From: an uncultured Bacilli bacterium | GTDB lineage: Bacteria > Bacillota_I > Bacilli_A > ML615J-28 > CAG-698 | Reading direction: 5' to 3' | DNA: 64,000 nt | Assembly (NCBI GenBank): GCA_934096585.1 | Contig: CAKOMG010000007.1 | Location: 57,571-121,570, forward strand | Shown here: in pieces, positions 18,301 through 25,852 of the stretch | Layout of the letters: each line of letters starts with the position of its first letter | Numbering within the stretch: position 1 is the first letter of the stretch | Notes under the pieces: generated by a model | The model's database searches: none | What the model was told of the DNA's origin: nothing | Seen by the model: only the letters and a program-made list of their open reading frames with translations | Program-made: the position numbers and the translations under genes

Positions 18301-19000
18301 GCTTATCATTATAATACCATCCCAAGAATTTATACCCTTCTTTTGATGCATCAGGAAATTTGGTAATACGATCATTTTTTGTTTCAACAAAATCATCAAA
18401 GCCTTCAAAATTAATTTTAAAATTGTTATTATTACTGTTATCATTAGCAAAATACGCAACTGAAAATATACCAAGTATTATTACAGCAAGTGTTATAAGC
18501 AATAATGGTCTAAAATTCTTTTTTGTTTTTATTTCTTCTTTTTTTATAATTTTATTATTACCATAATATAAATCATTAATTGAGATATTAAATAATTTGC
18601 TTAAATCAATAATTTGTTCAATAGTTGGAAGTGATACTCCTCTTTCCCAACTAGATATCGTTTGATATTGAATATTTAATTTGCCTGCTAATTCGGATTG
18701 TGACATATTATTCAGTTTTCTTAAAATTGTTAAATTTTTTGAAAATTTCAATATATCAAAACGATTAACATTGGCAATAAATTCTTCTTCAGCATCTTTT
18801 AATAAGCATAGATTTTCAATACTGATTTTTAATATCCTTGATATATCTTCTAAATAAGATATTTCTGGATATGAAACTCCTCTTTCCCAGTTAGAAATAG
18901 CTTGTCCAGATAAACATAGTTCATTTGCTAATGCTTGTTGTGATAAGTTAATTTTTTTTCTACGACTATATATAAATTTTCCAAACTCAATTTTATCCAT
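15311..19000 (-). CDS. Transmembrane protein: two XRE DNA-binding domains, one membrane helix, InlB repeats and BspA-like LRRs
   Basis: A 1229-residue protein with an uncommon layout. Residues 6-63 and 84-142 are two XRE/Cro-type helix-turn-helix domains (both with an AISNWERG/TISSWERG recognition segment). A Lys-rich stretch (151-162) precedes a single membrane helix (165-184), so the N-terminus should be cytoplasmic and the rest external. After a Asn-rich linker come several InlB-type beta-repeats (about 194-510), then BspA-like leucine-rich repeats (LRR_5 type, about 515-860), another InlB repeat (about 870-925), and more LRRs to the end. The family knowledge suggests surface binding outside and DNA binding inside; a one-component transmembrane signal is inference. 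It has a promoter at 19022-19050 and its own terminator. Confidence 0.85.
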   Translation of the reverse strand: MDKIEFGKFIYSRRKKINLSQQALANELCLSGQAISNWERGVSYPEISYLEDISRILKISIENLCLLKDAEEEFIANVNRFDILKFSKNLTILRKLNNMSQSELAGKLNIQYQTISSWERGVSLPTIEQIIDLSKLFNISINDLYYGNNKIIKKEEIKTKKNFRPLLLITLAVIILGIFSVAYFANDNSNNNNFKINFEGFDDFVETKNDRITKFPDASKEGYKFLGWYYNDKLITESTIITSDMVLMPKYERLFFTITFIVEDKVYKEMKVEYGSSLYDFPEVPVKQVYNGFWDVVEIKNIKSDITIHAVYKLNEYQVVLLDENGELIEIQYVKHGETIKDINLPIKEGYTFMGWSEDISIITSNITCNAIYKINEYTITFMNEGQVVKQEKAQYNTIITLPEFMKKGYSFDGFLYQDKIYKESLTVKENITLVAKYTKLPVYNIIFKNEIGDIIKTTSAYVGEEFTDLFEYDSDEVFNGWMLDGEYISYPFVFNYQNDIVLYASLIKAKDLYTITNLNDTEVAIVGLEKDLKVKSLIIPDYIDNKKVVRVTSNVFSNNSNLEYIKLGEYITKVDDYCFQNCINLKEAYLNNNIEHYGESIFKGCYNLETIHINGNFDNCLFNFFEGDYPTTFENVYINEGTMIKNTDNWNSTIMPYLSVSINLYLPSDLKIIKKDTFVGPTYIRNIYINSSFLTIETGAFKECYSHVIFKEKAKELVIEPEAFECNEITIKAYKATIDLTSLASNTIIECDYLTLQSRLILNFGNIILKCKEIENIEQYMFNNSGVKVEIYGVVKNVQKNGFNSLSSLTFYNKQNIINWDSHWCGSNFDVIYKYDENKYKIIFDSNGGEYIEPIIMENDTIESLPTPVKEGYIFKGWYSQNQLIDLPMVNINMLDIFLCAHWLQTIDEYEVEETENNELKLIGIKSVNDLIIIPSSLNGKKIVVIGTNCISSENVKKVVLSDQILLIENDAFINCENLKEIVFGDNIKDYGGNILLNCNKLETITINALNIPFVTLFNDTKNIPLSLKTIKLKKANDVDNVLTMFRYLSNDYHYEFNINIVDNIDTIKESYFGGVDVINSITIPDSVIKIEALAFSGCPNLKNVYLGNSIKYIGERAFYGSDNLESIVLPNSIETIESYAFQNCTSLKQLSLPKKLKIVKQGSLLSCNSLNTLCIPLSVKIIEEDNLLSNLKTIYYEGTEVEWSKLAYVKKNQDILKNMQIIYEYRF

Positions 19001-19021
19001 AATTTTAATCCTTGTAATACT

Positions 19022-19050
19022 ATTATACTAGTTTTTACATTTAATTGCAA
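19022..19050 (-). promoter_or_regulatory. SigmaA promoter of the XRE-LRR gene
   Basis: TTGCAA (19045-19050), 17-bp spacer, TATAAT (19022-19027) on the minus strand, about 22 bases before the ATG at 19000. Confidence 0.75.
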
Positions 19051-19120
19051 ATATAAATCTTATTTTTAATAAAACTACAAAAAAATACATCTATAATATT
19101 TTAATAAGATGGCTTATAAT

Positions 19121-19159
19121 AAAAAACAGGTTAGTTTAATAAAAACTTACCTGTTTTTT
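19121..19159 (-). terminator. Intrinsic terminator after the VirD4-like gene
   Basis: A 15-base arm at 19121-19135 pairs with 19145-19159 (core ACAGGT/ACCTGT, one mismatch), with an A-run and T-run at the ends. It lies just after the stop at 19162. Confidence 0.8.
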
Positions 19160-19161
19160 TA

Positions 19162-21267
19162 TTATTTATTATTTTTCATTTTATATATTTCTTCTAATGT
19201 CATATTTATTATTTCATCTTGTGCTTTAGTAAAATATTCTAACAAACTTTTTTGGACAATATTTTGATCATCTATTTTCTTTACTTCAAGAGTAATAACA
19301 TTATTCCATTCTTCTTTAGTTTTAAATTCATGCTTTGATACAAATGCTTCTATTATTTCTTGAATTAATAAATTATGATCAAGCATATCATATGCCTTAT
19401 TTATCCCTTTCAAAAATTTTTTAATAGATTCTGGTATACAAGTTATTTCATCAAAATCAATATTAGTTTTTAAGTTTCTAACATGTGCTTCTAGTTCATA
19501 AGAAATAAGAAAATCATCTAATGAATCTGATATTTGATTATCTTTTTCATCTTCATCATAGATTAAATCCTTATCAGGAAATATTTTATTTTCTAATTCT
19601 TGATCAGGAAGATCAACTGTTAATAAATACTTATCATCTGCTTTGACCCATTTTAAATTATCAAGAATATAGTCTAATTTAACTTCTGGGTTAATGGCAT
19701 TAAGTGGTTGTACTTTCTTCTTTCCTTCACCTGGGAAGCAAATAGTTGACTTATAATTAAATCTATTATAGGGATATACTGAATCAATATCTTTCACAGC
19801 TTCAAATTCTTTACATGTATAGAAAGGCTCAAAATATGAATAAAGTAAATTTGACTTATTACTCCTTATATACATATACCCTTCTGGAATCAAGTATAAT
19901 TTATCTGGTGTAATTAAATTAACAATTTCCAGTGATGGCATTTGTTTGTTAATTTTACTTTGCAAAGATTCAATAGTCCTTTGTCCACATGAAGTTGCAA
20001 ATCTATTCATTGTTTCATAATCATGAGAACCCATAAAAATTTCTGTACAATTAGCTCTTATAATTTTACCAATATTTGCATCTTTAAATTTGCTATCTAA
20101 TTGTGCATCACATTGTAAAATCATATGCCAATGCAATCCAAACTTTCTTGATGTTGTTAACATACTAATAAACTCATGTCCTTGTGCAATGTTACAATTA
20201 GCAAACTCATCTAGATAACAATGGATTTCACGATTTAGTTTTTTATTTGCTTTTTTCTTTCCTGTTTGGACAACAGTCGTGTATAAATCATTCATTAATA
20301 GAGAAACTAATGCATCGCCAACAGTTGTAGTTCCTGATTGTATAACTATAACTGTTGGTTTTTCAATAAATTCTTTAATATCAATTGTATTATTTGAAGA
20401 TAGTTCATATAAAGTTGTTTGGCCAAAACTATCAAAGTGATTTTCAACTACACCAAAATATGAGTCTCTTGTTCTTTCCGCATTGTTAGTAACTGCCATC
20501 ATCTTTTGTACAGACATTACTCTACTACCTTTTTTTCTATAATTATTGATTTCTAATATGTCTCTATTTCCAGTTTCCGCTAATTCCTTACGTAACCAAT
20601 AATGTGATTGAATAATATTATAAATTGTAATATTTTTCTTATCAATCGTTCCCTGCAATAAATCCTCAAATTTATCTAAAATTAATCCATTAGTATATGC
20701 CCTTGCACCTATATCCCAAATTGGATCTTTCTCTGATTGAACTGGTTGCATTATTTCTGCAATTTTAGCAATTCTATTGCTTATAATATCATCAATTTCT
20801 TTCTTTTCTAAGCAACTTTCCGCAATCGTATGAAAAGGATTATATGTATCTGAACGCAGTGGTTTATCACAATTTAGTATTTTAACATTATATCCTTGCT
20901 TGATAAAATGTAAATACATATTTTCAATTATTTCACCATGGATATCAACAATCATAAAGCTTGGCTTATTTTTTGTTTGTGACAATGCTTTAATACTTTG
21001 CATTACTAGACGCGTTGTTTTTCCAGCTCCCGTTTCACCTTCAGTATATGTATGATAAATTTTACTTTTTCCTCCATATACTAATTGTTTAGTTTTAGAA
21101 TCTCTATAACAACATAATGGATACCAATCATTATTTACTTCACTTAATTGGTCATACGTGTAATATGTTAAACCATTTTTTTCTTTGTCAAAACATGAAT
21201 AAACTAAAGAGTTTGCATAATTTTCTTCAATATGTTTTTTTATAGCTTTAGTTCTCAATTGTTCCAT
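19162..21267 (-). CDS. VirD4/TraG-type coupling ATPase
   Basis: A 701-residue protein with the fold signature of conjugative coupling proteins: Walker A GETGAGKT (77-84), a DIHGE segment in the next strand, the all-alpha insertion (ARAYTNG region), and Walker B CYLDEFAN (350-357), followed by LTTSRKFG as in TraG/VirD4. I see no N-terminal membrane helices, unlike classical VirD4. The C-terminal 200 residues are acidic and of unknown fold. I chose the ATG at 21267, one base after the ClpP stop, with a GCGGTGAT site; a TTG at 21285 would overlap. No relaxase or other type IV secretion gene is nearby. It is the third gene of an operon with a Sel1-like protein and a ClpP. Confidence 0.85.
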   Translation of the reverse strand: MEQLRTKAIKKHIEENYANSLVYSCFDKEKNGLTYYTYDQLSEVNNDWYPLCCYRDSKTKQLVYGGKSKIYHTYTEGETGAGKTTRLVMQSIKALSQTKNKPSFMIVDIHGEIIENMYLHFIKQGYNVKILNCDKPLRSDTYNPFHTIAESCLEKKEIDDIISNRIAKIAEIMQPVQSEKDPIWDIGARAYTNGLILDKFEDLLQGTIDKKNITIYNIIQSHYWLRKELAETGNRDILEINNYRKKGSRVMSVQKMMAVTNNAERTRDSYFGVVENHFDSFGQTTLYELSSNNTIDIKEFIEKPTVIVIQSGTTTVGDALVSLLMNDLYTTVVQTGKKKANKKLNREIHCYLDEFANCNIAQGHEFISMLTTSRKFGLHWHMILQCDAQLDSKFKDANIGKIIRANCTEIFMGSHDYETMNRFATSCGQRTIESLQSKINKQMPSLEIVNLITPDKLYLIPEGYMYIRSNKSNLLYSYFEPFYTCKEFEAVKDIDSVYPYNRFNYKSTICFPGEGKKKVQPLNAINPEVKLDYILDNLKWVKADDKYLLTVDLPDQELENKIFPDKDLIYDEDEKDNQISDSLDDFLISYELEAHVRNLKTNIDFDEITCIPESIKKFLKGINKAYDMLDHNLLIQEIIEAFVSKHEFKTKEEWNNVITLEVKKIDDQNIVQKSLLEYFTKAQDEIINMTLEEIYKMKNNK

Positions 21268-21268
21268 C

Positions 21269-21829
21269 TTAATCACCGCTTTCAATTACTTGGTCAATGA
21301 TACCATATTCTTTTGCTTCATAAGCATTTAAATAGTGATCACGATCTGTATCTTGTTCGATTTCTTCAATTGTTTTATTACAAGCTTTAGCAAGTATTTC
21401 ATTTAATACTTGCTTTGTCTTAATAATATTTTGTGCATATATATCAATATCTGTAGCTTGAGATACATTCACTCCACCTAATGGCTGATGTATCATGATT
21501 GTTGAATGAGGAAGAGCGTAACGCATTCCCTTTTTACCACTTGCCAAAATTAAAGCGGCCATTGATGCAGCCATTCCACATACAACAACTTTCACTGGTG
21601 CTTTAACATAATTCATTGTATCAATAATGGCGAGTCCAGAAGTCACCTCTCCACCAACTGAATTTATTTCTAAAGTAATGGGAAGCGTGGAATCTAAATA
21701 ATCTAAGTATTTTAAACTAATGCCTACTTCATAAGCTGCTTTTACATTTATTTCTCCATATAAAAATATAGTTCTTGTATTCTTTAAAAATTCTGCCCCA
21801 TTTATATCATAATCTATTGTTTTATTCAT
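21269..21829 (-). CDS. ClpP-family serine protease, divergent paralogue
   Basis: A 186-residue ClpP fold protease with the complete triad: Ser89 in GMAASMAA, His114 in MIHQPLGG and Asp164 in DTDRDHYL. The NSVGGEV and QATDIDI stretches are also typical. The N-terminus lacks the usual YDIYSRLL-like motif of housekeeping ClpP and starts with a short IDYDINGAEF sequence, so I consider it a divergent copy rather than the main ClpP. It lies between a Sel1-like protein (9-base gap) and a VirD4-like ATPase (1-base gap), all on one transcript. It may process a partner protein in this operon; that is inference. Confidence 0.87.
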   Translation of the reverse strand: MNKTIDYDINGAEFLKNTRTIFLYGEINVKAAYEVGISLKYLDYLDSTLPITLEINSVGGEVTSGLAIIDTMNYVKAPVKVVVCGMAASMAALILASGKKGMRYALPHSTIMIHQPLGGVNVSQATDIDIYAQNIIKTKQVLNEILAKACNKTIEEIEQDTDRDHYLNAYEAKEYGIIDQVIESGD

Positions 21830-21838
21830 TATTCCTCC

Positions 21839-22687
21839 CTAAAATCCAAACTTCTTTTTACCAATTCTTTTTTCTCGAAGCAATAGGATATAGTAGTTTG
21901 TCTCTTTATTACATATATTTTCTATTTTTTTATCTTGCGTGTCTTTACTATTAATTGCATAATAAATTTGTGCTAAGTTTAATAATTCATTTTCTTTGTC
22001 TCTATTTACATTCATAATACTTAATATTATTTCTGATTTTTGAAGTGCACCTAATGATGAATTATTATAATAGTTTTCTTCTATAATAGGTGATAATGTT
22101 TCCTTACTATTTCTTATAATATGATAAACCTCATTCCATACCTTTGCATTTTCTTCATCTTTTAAACTATGATATGCATAGATTAAAGCAAGCATAGAAA
22201 ATTCATCGCCAGAATACGCTAATGTTTCCCATAAATTAATTGCTTTTAGGTGTGTGGCATCACTATTTAATTCTAGCCAATTACATATAGCATATAACTT
22301 GCATGCACCTACTCCCCCTTTTAACATATTTCTTTTTGTTTCTTCCATAATTATATCTAGATCAAATACTCTAACTTCTTCAACTTTTTGTTTTAGAATT
22401 CTTTGTGCTTTAATATCTAAAATAATTCTTTCATCATTTGTTAATTCGATATTTTCAAAATCCAAAATATTACAGTCAGTAATATTTTGTAGGGTTGCTG
22501 CCTTTTCAAGTAATCTATTGCATTCTTTATCTAAATGATCTTGATTATAAATTTTTAATATCAAGTTTAATACTTTACTTGAAAGTTCTTTGTTTCCTTT
22601 ACACCATTCAAACATTAATACATTATCCATTGTTTCATAAAATTCTGACATTATTAGTTTATAATCATTGTTTAATAAATTACTCAT
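21839..22687 (-). CDS. Helical Sel1/TPR-like protein, function unknown
   Basis: A 282-residue cytoplasmic protein predicted to be all-helical. Residues about 125-185 carry a Sel1-like pattern, with LYAICNWLELN then KAINLWETLAYSGDEFSM and ALIYAYHSL, which are repeat units seen in scaffolding proteins. The rest shows no family I know. It is the first gene of the operon with ClpP and the VirD4-like ATPase. An AGGTGG ribosome site precedes the ATG, and the roughly 125-base leader has a long inverted repeat. A scaffold or adaptor role for the two enzymes is only inference. Confidence 0.65.
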   Translation of the reverse strand: MSNLLNNDYKLIMSEFYETMDNVLMFEWCKGNKELSSKVLNLILKIYNQDHLDKECNRLLEKAATLQNITDCNILDFENIELTNDERIILDIKAQRILKQKVEEVRVFDLDIIMEETKRNMLKGGVGACKLYAICNWLELNSDATHLKAINLWETLAYSGDEFSMLALIYAYHSLKDEENAKVWNEVYHIIRNSKETLSPIIEENYYNNSSLGALQKSEIILSIMNVNRDKENELLNLAQIYYAINSKDTQDKKIENICNKETNYYILLLREKRIGKKKFGF

Positions 22688-22717
22688 AAAAACACCACCT
22701 TTCTAATTTTTTACCAT

Positions 22718-22784
22718 AAAAAATCGATATTACAAATAAAATAAACAAAATTAATCAATGTTCACAGATATTTAGTAATATCGA
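22718..22784 (-). promoter_or_regulatory. Inverted repeat with T-run in the leader of the Sel1-ClpP-VirD4 operon (possible attenuator)
   Basis: TCGATATTAC (22724-22733) pairs perfectly with GTAATATCGA (22775-22784). On the minus strand the second arm is followed directly by TTTTTT (22723-22718). The 41-base loop is long for a simple terminator. I do not recognise a known riboswitch here. Confidence 0.45.
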
Positions 22785-22818
22785 ATTGGGAATGAGAATT
22801 TAAATTTTTTGCTTTTGT

Positions 22819-22848
22819 ATTATATCATAGCAGATATATTATAGTCAA
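22819..22848 (-). promoter_or_regulatory. SigmaA promoter of the Sel1-ClpP-VirD4 operon
   Basis: TTGACT (22843-22848), 18-bp spacer, TATAAT (22819-22824) on the minus strand; it gives an untranslated leader of about 125 bases. Confidence 0.7.
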
Positions 22849-22855
22849 TAATATT

Positions 22856-23566
22856 TTATAAATACCTTAATGTATACTCATCATTTATATATTTATCAAT
22901 ACCTTCCCATAAATCACCATGTGGCAATAATGTAAATATTAGTTTTTCTTTAGTTACGGGGTGTATGATTGAGATTGCATAACAAAACAATGCTAATGAT
23001 TCATTATTTTTTTGATCATGACTATATTTGTAATCATTGATAATTGGATGATTAATATGATTAAAACTAGCTCTAATTTGATTGTATCTGCCAGTATGTA
23101 GATTAACGAGAACAAATGTATCATTATTATCATACCCTAGAACTATATAATCTAATCGTGAATCTTTACCATCATCACAAACAATGGCATAATTATTATC
23201 ATCTTTTTTGATTTTAATATTTATTGAACTACTTTTTTCAAGAATTCCTCTAACCTTCGCCAAATACAATTTATGAAATTCTTTATTTCTTATATTCTCA
23301 CTTAATCTTGAAGCTGCCTTACTAGTTTTCGCAAAAACCATAACACCACCAACACGACGGTCAAGGCGATGAACTAGTCCCAAATATACATTGCCTGGCT
23401 TATTATATTTAACTTTCAAATAATCTTTGATTATTTCATTCATATCAAAATCATTTGTTATATCTTTTTGGCTTAGTACATCAATGGGCTTTTCCACAAC
23501 AATTAAGTGATTATCTTCATATAATACATTCAGATTATTAACATAATACTCTTTAGTTTTCATCAT
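22856..23566 (-). CDS. RluA-family RNA pseudouridine synthase
   Basis: A 236-residue enzyme that isomerises uridine in rRNA or tRNA. The catalytic motif is HRLDR (66-70, Asp69), here followed by RVGGVMVFAK, and the later motif TGRYNQIRASF with the conserved Arg is present. It has no S4 domain, and the length fits short RluA members. The start overlaps the upstream nuclease-like gene by 14 bases, so both are co-translated. The target site cannot be told from sequence. Confidence 0.88.
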   Translation of the reverse strand: MMKTKEYYVNNLNVLYEDNHLIVVEKPIDVLSQKDITNDFDMNEIIKDYLKVKYNKPGNVYLGLVHRLDRRVGGVMVFAKTSKAASRLSENIRNKEFHKLYLAKVRGILEKSSSINIKIKKDDNNYAIVCDDGKDSRLDYIVLGYDNNDTFVLVNLHTGRYNQIRASFNHINHPIINDYKYSHDQKNNESLALFCYAISIIHPVTKEKLIFTLLPHGDLWEGIDKYINDEYTLRYL

Positions 23567-24299
23567 ATACTTTTTCGATTTTACTTTCTAATTTCTTAAT
23601 ATCTTTTCCATCTTTAACAATATATTGTTTATTATTTAAAGACACAATTAATTCTTCATTATTTACTATTATATAAGAAATAGCTTTAATTTTTCTAACA
23701 GTTATAATATTCTTATTGCTCCATACACTAATATCTTCACCCATATTAACAAATACCATAATTAAATTTTGAACTAATTCATTTTCCTTGAATGTTTTGT
23801 CCATTTCAATTTGCATGTTTTGATATGTCTTTACAAATACTAAATCGTTATCTATAAAACGAAAATTAATTGCTTCAATATTATATGGTAAGTTTTCTAT
23901 TGCTTTCATATCATAATGCATAAATGAATCAGTTAATAAAACTAATCGAGGATTGAAACATATATTTTTGGTAACATCAACTCCTAGTGAATCGTTAAAT
24001 AACATCTTTAGTTCACTTATATGTTCTCTAATATAATCAATATAAAGTAGGCCACTTTTAATTAGTCTTGTATCTTTTCCATATCTTTTTTCAACAATTA
24101 CAATTCGATATGATTCATCAATACATAAATAATCTATTTTATCTTGAATTTTATTTGTTAAGGCAAAATCACTTTTAACTATTTTTAAGCCTAAGCCTTG
24201 ATATAAGAACTCTTTAAAATACTTATTTTGTTCTTCAAGTGTTAGTTTATTAGTTTTTAATAGTTTATTTTTATTTAAATTTATAATTTTAATATCCAT
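23553..24299 (-). CDS. Hypothetical protein with PD-(D/E)XK-like core
   Basis: A 248-residue protein. The segment around 55-80 has IDYLCID, then a strand IVIVEKRYGKD and a helix, which resembles the Asp and Glu-x-Lys core of restriction-like nucleases (Asp56, Glu70, Lys71/Arg72), but the ExK motif is not canonical. The C-terminal half holds short strands and no motif I know. It is upstream of and overlaps the pseudouridine synthase gene. It could be a DNA repair nuclease of the NucS/DUF91 sort or an inactive relative; I am unsure. Confidence 0.55.
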   Translation of the reverse strand: MDIKIINLNKNKLLKTNKLTLEEQNKYFKEFLYQGLGLKIVKSDFALTNKIQDKIDYLCIDESYRIVIVEKRYGKDTRLIKSGLLYIDYIREHISELKMLFNDSLGVDVTKNICFNPRLVLLTDSFMHYDMKAIENLPYNIEAINFRFIDNDLVFVKTYQNMQIEMDKTFKENELVQNLIMVFVNMGEDISVWSNKNIITVRKIKAISYIIVNNEELIVSLNNKQYIVKDGKDIKKLESKIEKVYDEN

Positions 24300-24374
24300 T
24301 TATATCACCTTGTCATAAAAATATTATATCATTTTTTATTTTTTTTTACAATATTTAAATATTAGGAAATTTAA

Positions 24375-24398
24375 AAGTCTCATAACAATATGAGACTT
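24375..24398 (-). terminator. Intrinsic terminator of the YcxB-like pair
   Basis: AAGTCTCATA (24375-24384) and TATGAGACTT (24389-24398), a perfect 10-bp stem with loop ACAA, overlapping the stop at 24397. The T-tract is short. Confidence 0.75.
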
Positions 24399-24903
24399 AG
24401 ATGTTATATTTAAAATATTTAATATTTTTTTCTTTTACAAAATTTATTAATTCTTGATAATTATTGTCTTCTAAATTTTCTTTCATAACTATAATTGCAC
24501 TAACTTTAGATATATAAAAATATATGTATTCTTTCGTTTCATCCACTTCTTTTACTAAATTCCATTTATAAACATATATTTTGTTTTCTAAATGTTGTTC
24601 AATTCTTTCATCAGTAAATATAATATCCTGTGGAAGTCTTTTAAATCTCGCATTTGCAGTTTTTTTTGCGGCTCTTCTTGCTTGAACAGGGAATAAAAGA
24701 AACATTGTTATTGATGCAATTATAACTAATAATCCAAAGAAATATTTTTTAAATACAAATGCTATTAATACTCCAAGAATTAAAAATAATAATGATATAC
24801 CATAATAAATCCAACGCATCCTATCTTTACGTTTTAAATGAAAAGTAAAGAAATCTGTCATTGTTTGTTCATTATAACTAAACACAGTTTTAATTGTTTT
24901 CAT
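24397..24903 (-). CDS. YcxB-like membrane protein
   Basis: A 168-residue protein with two membrane helices close together (about 32-50 and 54-70), a basic loop RRAAKKTANARFKR, and a C-terminal soluble beta-rich part. The order, with a short N-terminal beta segment, helical hairpin and a PH-like domain with IIFTDERIEQ, matches the YcxB family of unknown function. Its start overlaps the upstream gene by 14 bases; that gene is a longer member of the same family. They probably form a membrane complex, which is inference. Confidence 0.7.
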   Translation of the reverse strand: MKTIKTVFSYNEQTMTDFFTFHLKRKDRMRWIYYGISLLFLILGVLIAFVFKKYFFGLLVIIASITMFLLFPVQARRAAKKTANARFKRLPQDIIFTDERIEQHLENKIYVYKWNLVKEVDETKEYIYFYISKVSAIIVMKENLEDNNYQELINFVKEKNIKYFKYNI

Positions 24904-25729
24904 TATTATCTTCTTTTTGTTCTTCAGAATTATCTTGATTATCCTTAGGTTCTTCTGTTATTTGAATATCTTGATAATATTTAGGTGTTGCTTCATGAAC
25001 AAATTCTTGTGGAATTGGTTTTTTATATAGTTGTTTTTCATATTTTTTAAATGGTTTTGTTTGAATCTTTTCTTTGATAATGTCCATTAAATCTTCGTAT
25101 GTTCCGTTTACTACTTTGCTTGCATCCATTTCCACAATAATTGGCATTTTGCCAGAAAATAAAACTATATATCCTGGGATTTCTTCAATATTTGTAATTT
25201 GATACCATTCATATTCATATTTATCATTTGGATGAGATAATGGGATAATAATTACTTTGTCTTCTCTAACAATTATATTTTGTTCATTATATTCTTTCTT
25301 TCCACCAAAATGTCTAAGGATAGCTTTATCGACTTGTTCTTCGAATTTAAATGATTGAATAATAATGTATATTGCAAATAAAACGCATATACCACCTAAT
25401 ATTAATCTTGATGTAATGTTAATTTCTTCTGTTGCATTTTGTTTTTCAATAATAGCATTAACAATTACAAATCCCGATAGTAATAGTGAAATTATTCCTA
25501 AAACTAAGTATTTGATTACTCCTTTTCTTTTAACAACAGTATTATACATTGTGAATGCTTTTAGTGTTTTATAATCATAGCATAAATATGTTGTGGCTTG
25601 TTTTCCTGTGTATTCTTCTTTTGTTTCTTGTTCTGTAGTTTCTTGTGGGTTTGTTTCCTCGCTAACTACTTCAACTTCGTTTTCTAAAGTTTCTTGATCT
25701 TGAACATTTTGTTTATTTTGATCTTCCAT
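24890..25729 (-). CDS. YcxB-like membrane protein with acidic tails
   Basis: A 279-residue relative of the downstream YcxB-like protein. It has a long Gln/Glu-rich N-terminal tail (1-45), two membrane helices (about 70-90 and 103-122), a soluble domain with the pattern IIVREDKVIIIP and YEWYQITNIEEI, and an acidic C-terminal tail. The soluble part resembles the PH-like half of YcxB proteins. A TATAAT lies about 20 bases upstream with no good -35. The function of the family is not known. Confidence 0.65.
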   Translation of the reverse strand: MEDQNKQNVQDQETLENEVEVVSEETNPQETTEQETKEEYTGKQATTYLCYDYKTLKAFTMYNTVVKRKGVIKYLVLGIISLLLSGFVIVNAIIEKQNATEEINITSRLILGGICVLFAIYIIIQSFKFEEQVDKAILRHFGGKKEYNEQNIIVREDKVIIIPLSHPNDKYEYEWYQITNIEEIPGYIVLFSGKMPIIVEMDASKVVNGTYEDLMDIIKEKIQTKPFKKYEKQLYKKPIPQEFVHEATPKYYQDIQITEEPKDNQDNSEEQKEDNNENN

Positions 25730-25814
25730 TTTTAAATCTCCTTTTATTATAAAGTTATTATAACATACTTTTCTTAAAAATAAAATAATTATTTATATTT
25801 ATATTTTCTTTTGA

Positions 25815-25820
25815 TATAAT
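25815..25820 (+). promoter_or_regulatory. Probable -10 element of the D-aminopeptidase gene
   Basis: TATAAT at 25815-25820, about 30 bases before the ATG; no clear -35 at the usual distance, so the promoter call is partial. Confidence 0.45.
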
Positions 25821-25852
25821 AATAACATACATATTATATGAGGAGGATGATT

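Noticed and set aside
19162..21829. Prophage or integrative element containing the VirD4-like ATPase and ClpP
   Set aside because: No integrase, portal, terminase, relaxase or attachment repeats were found next to them.
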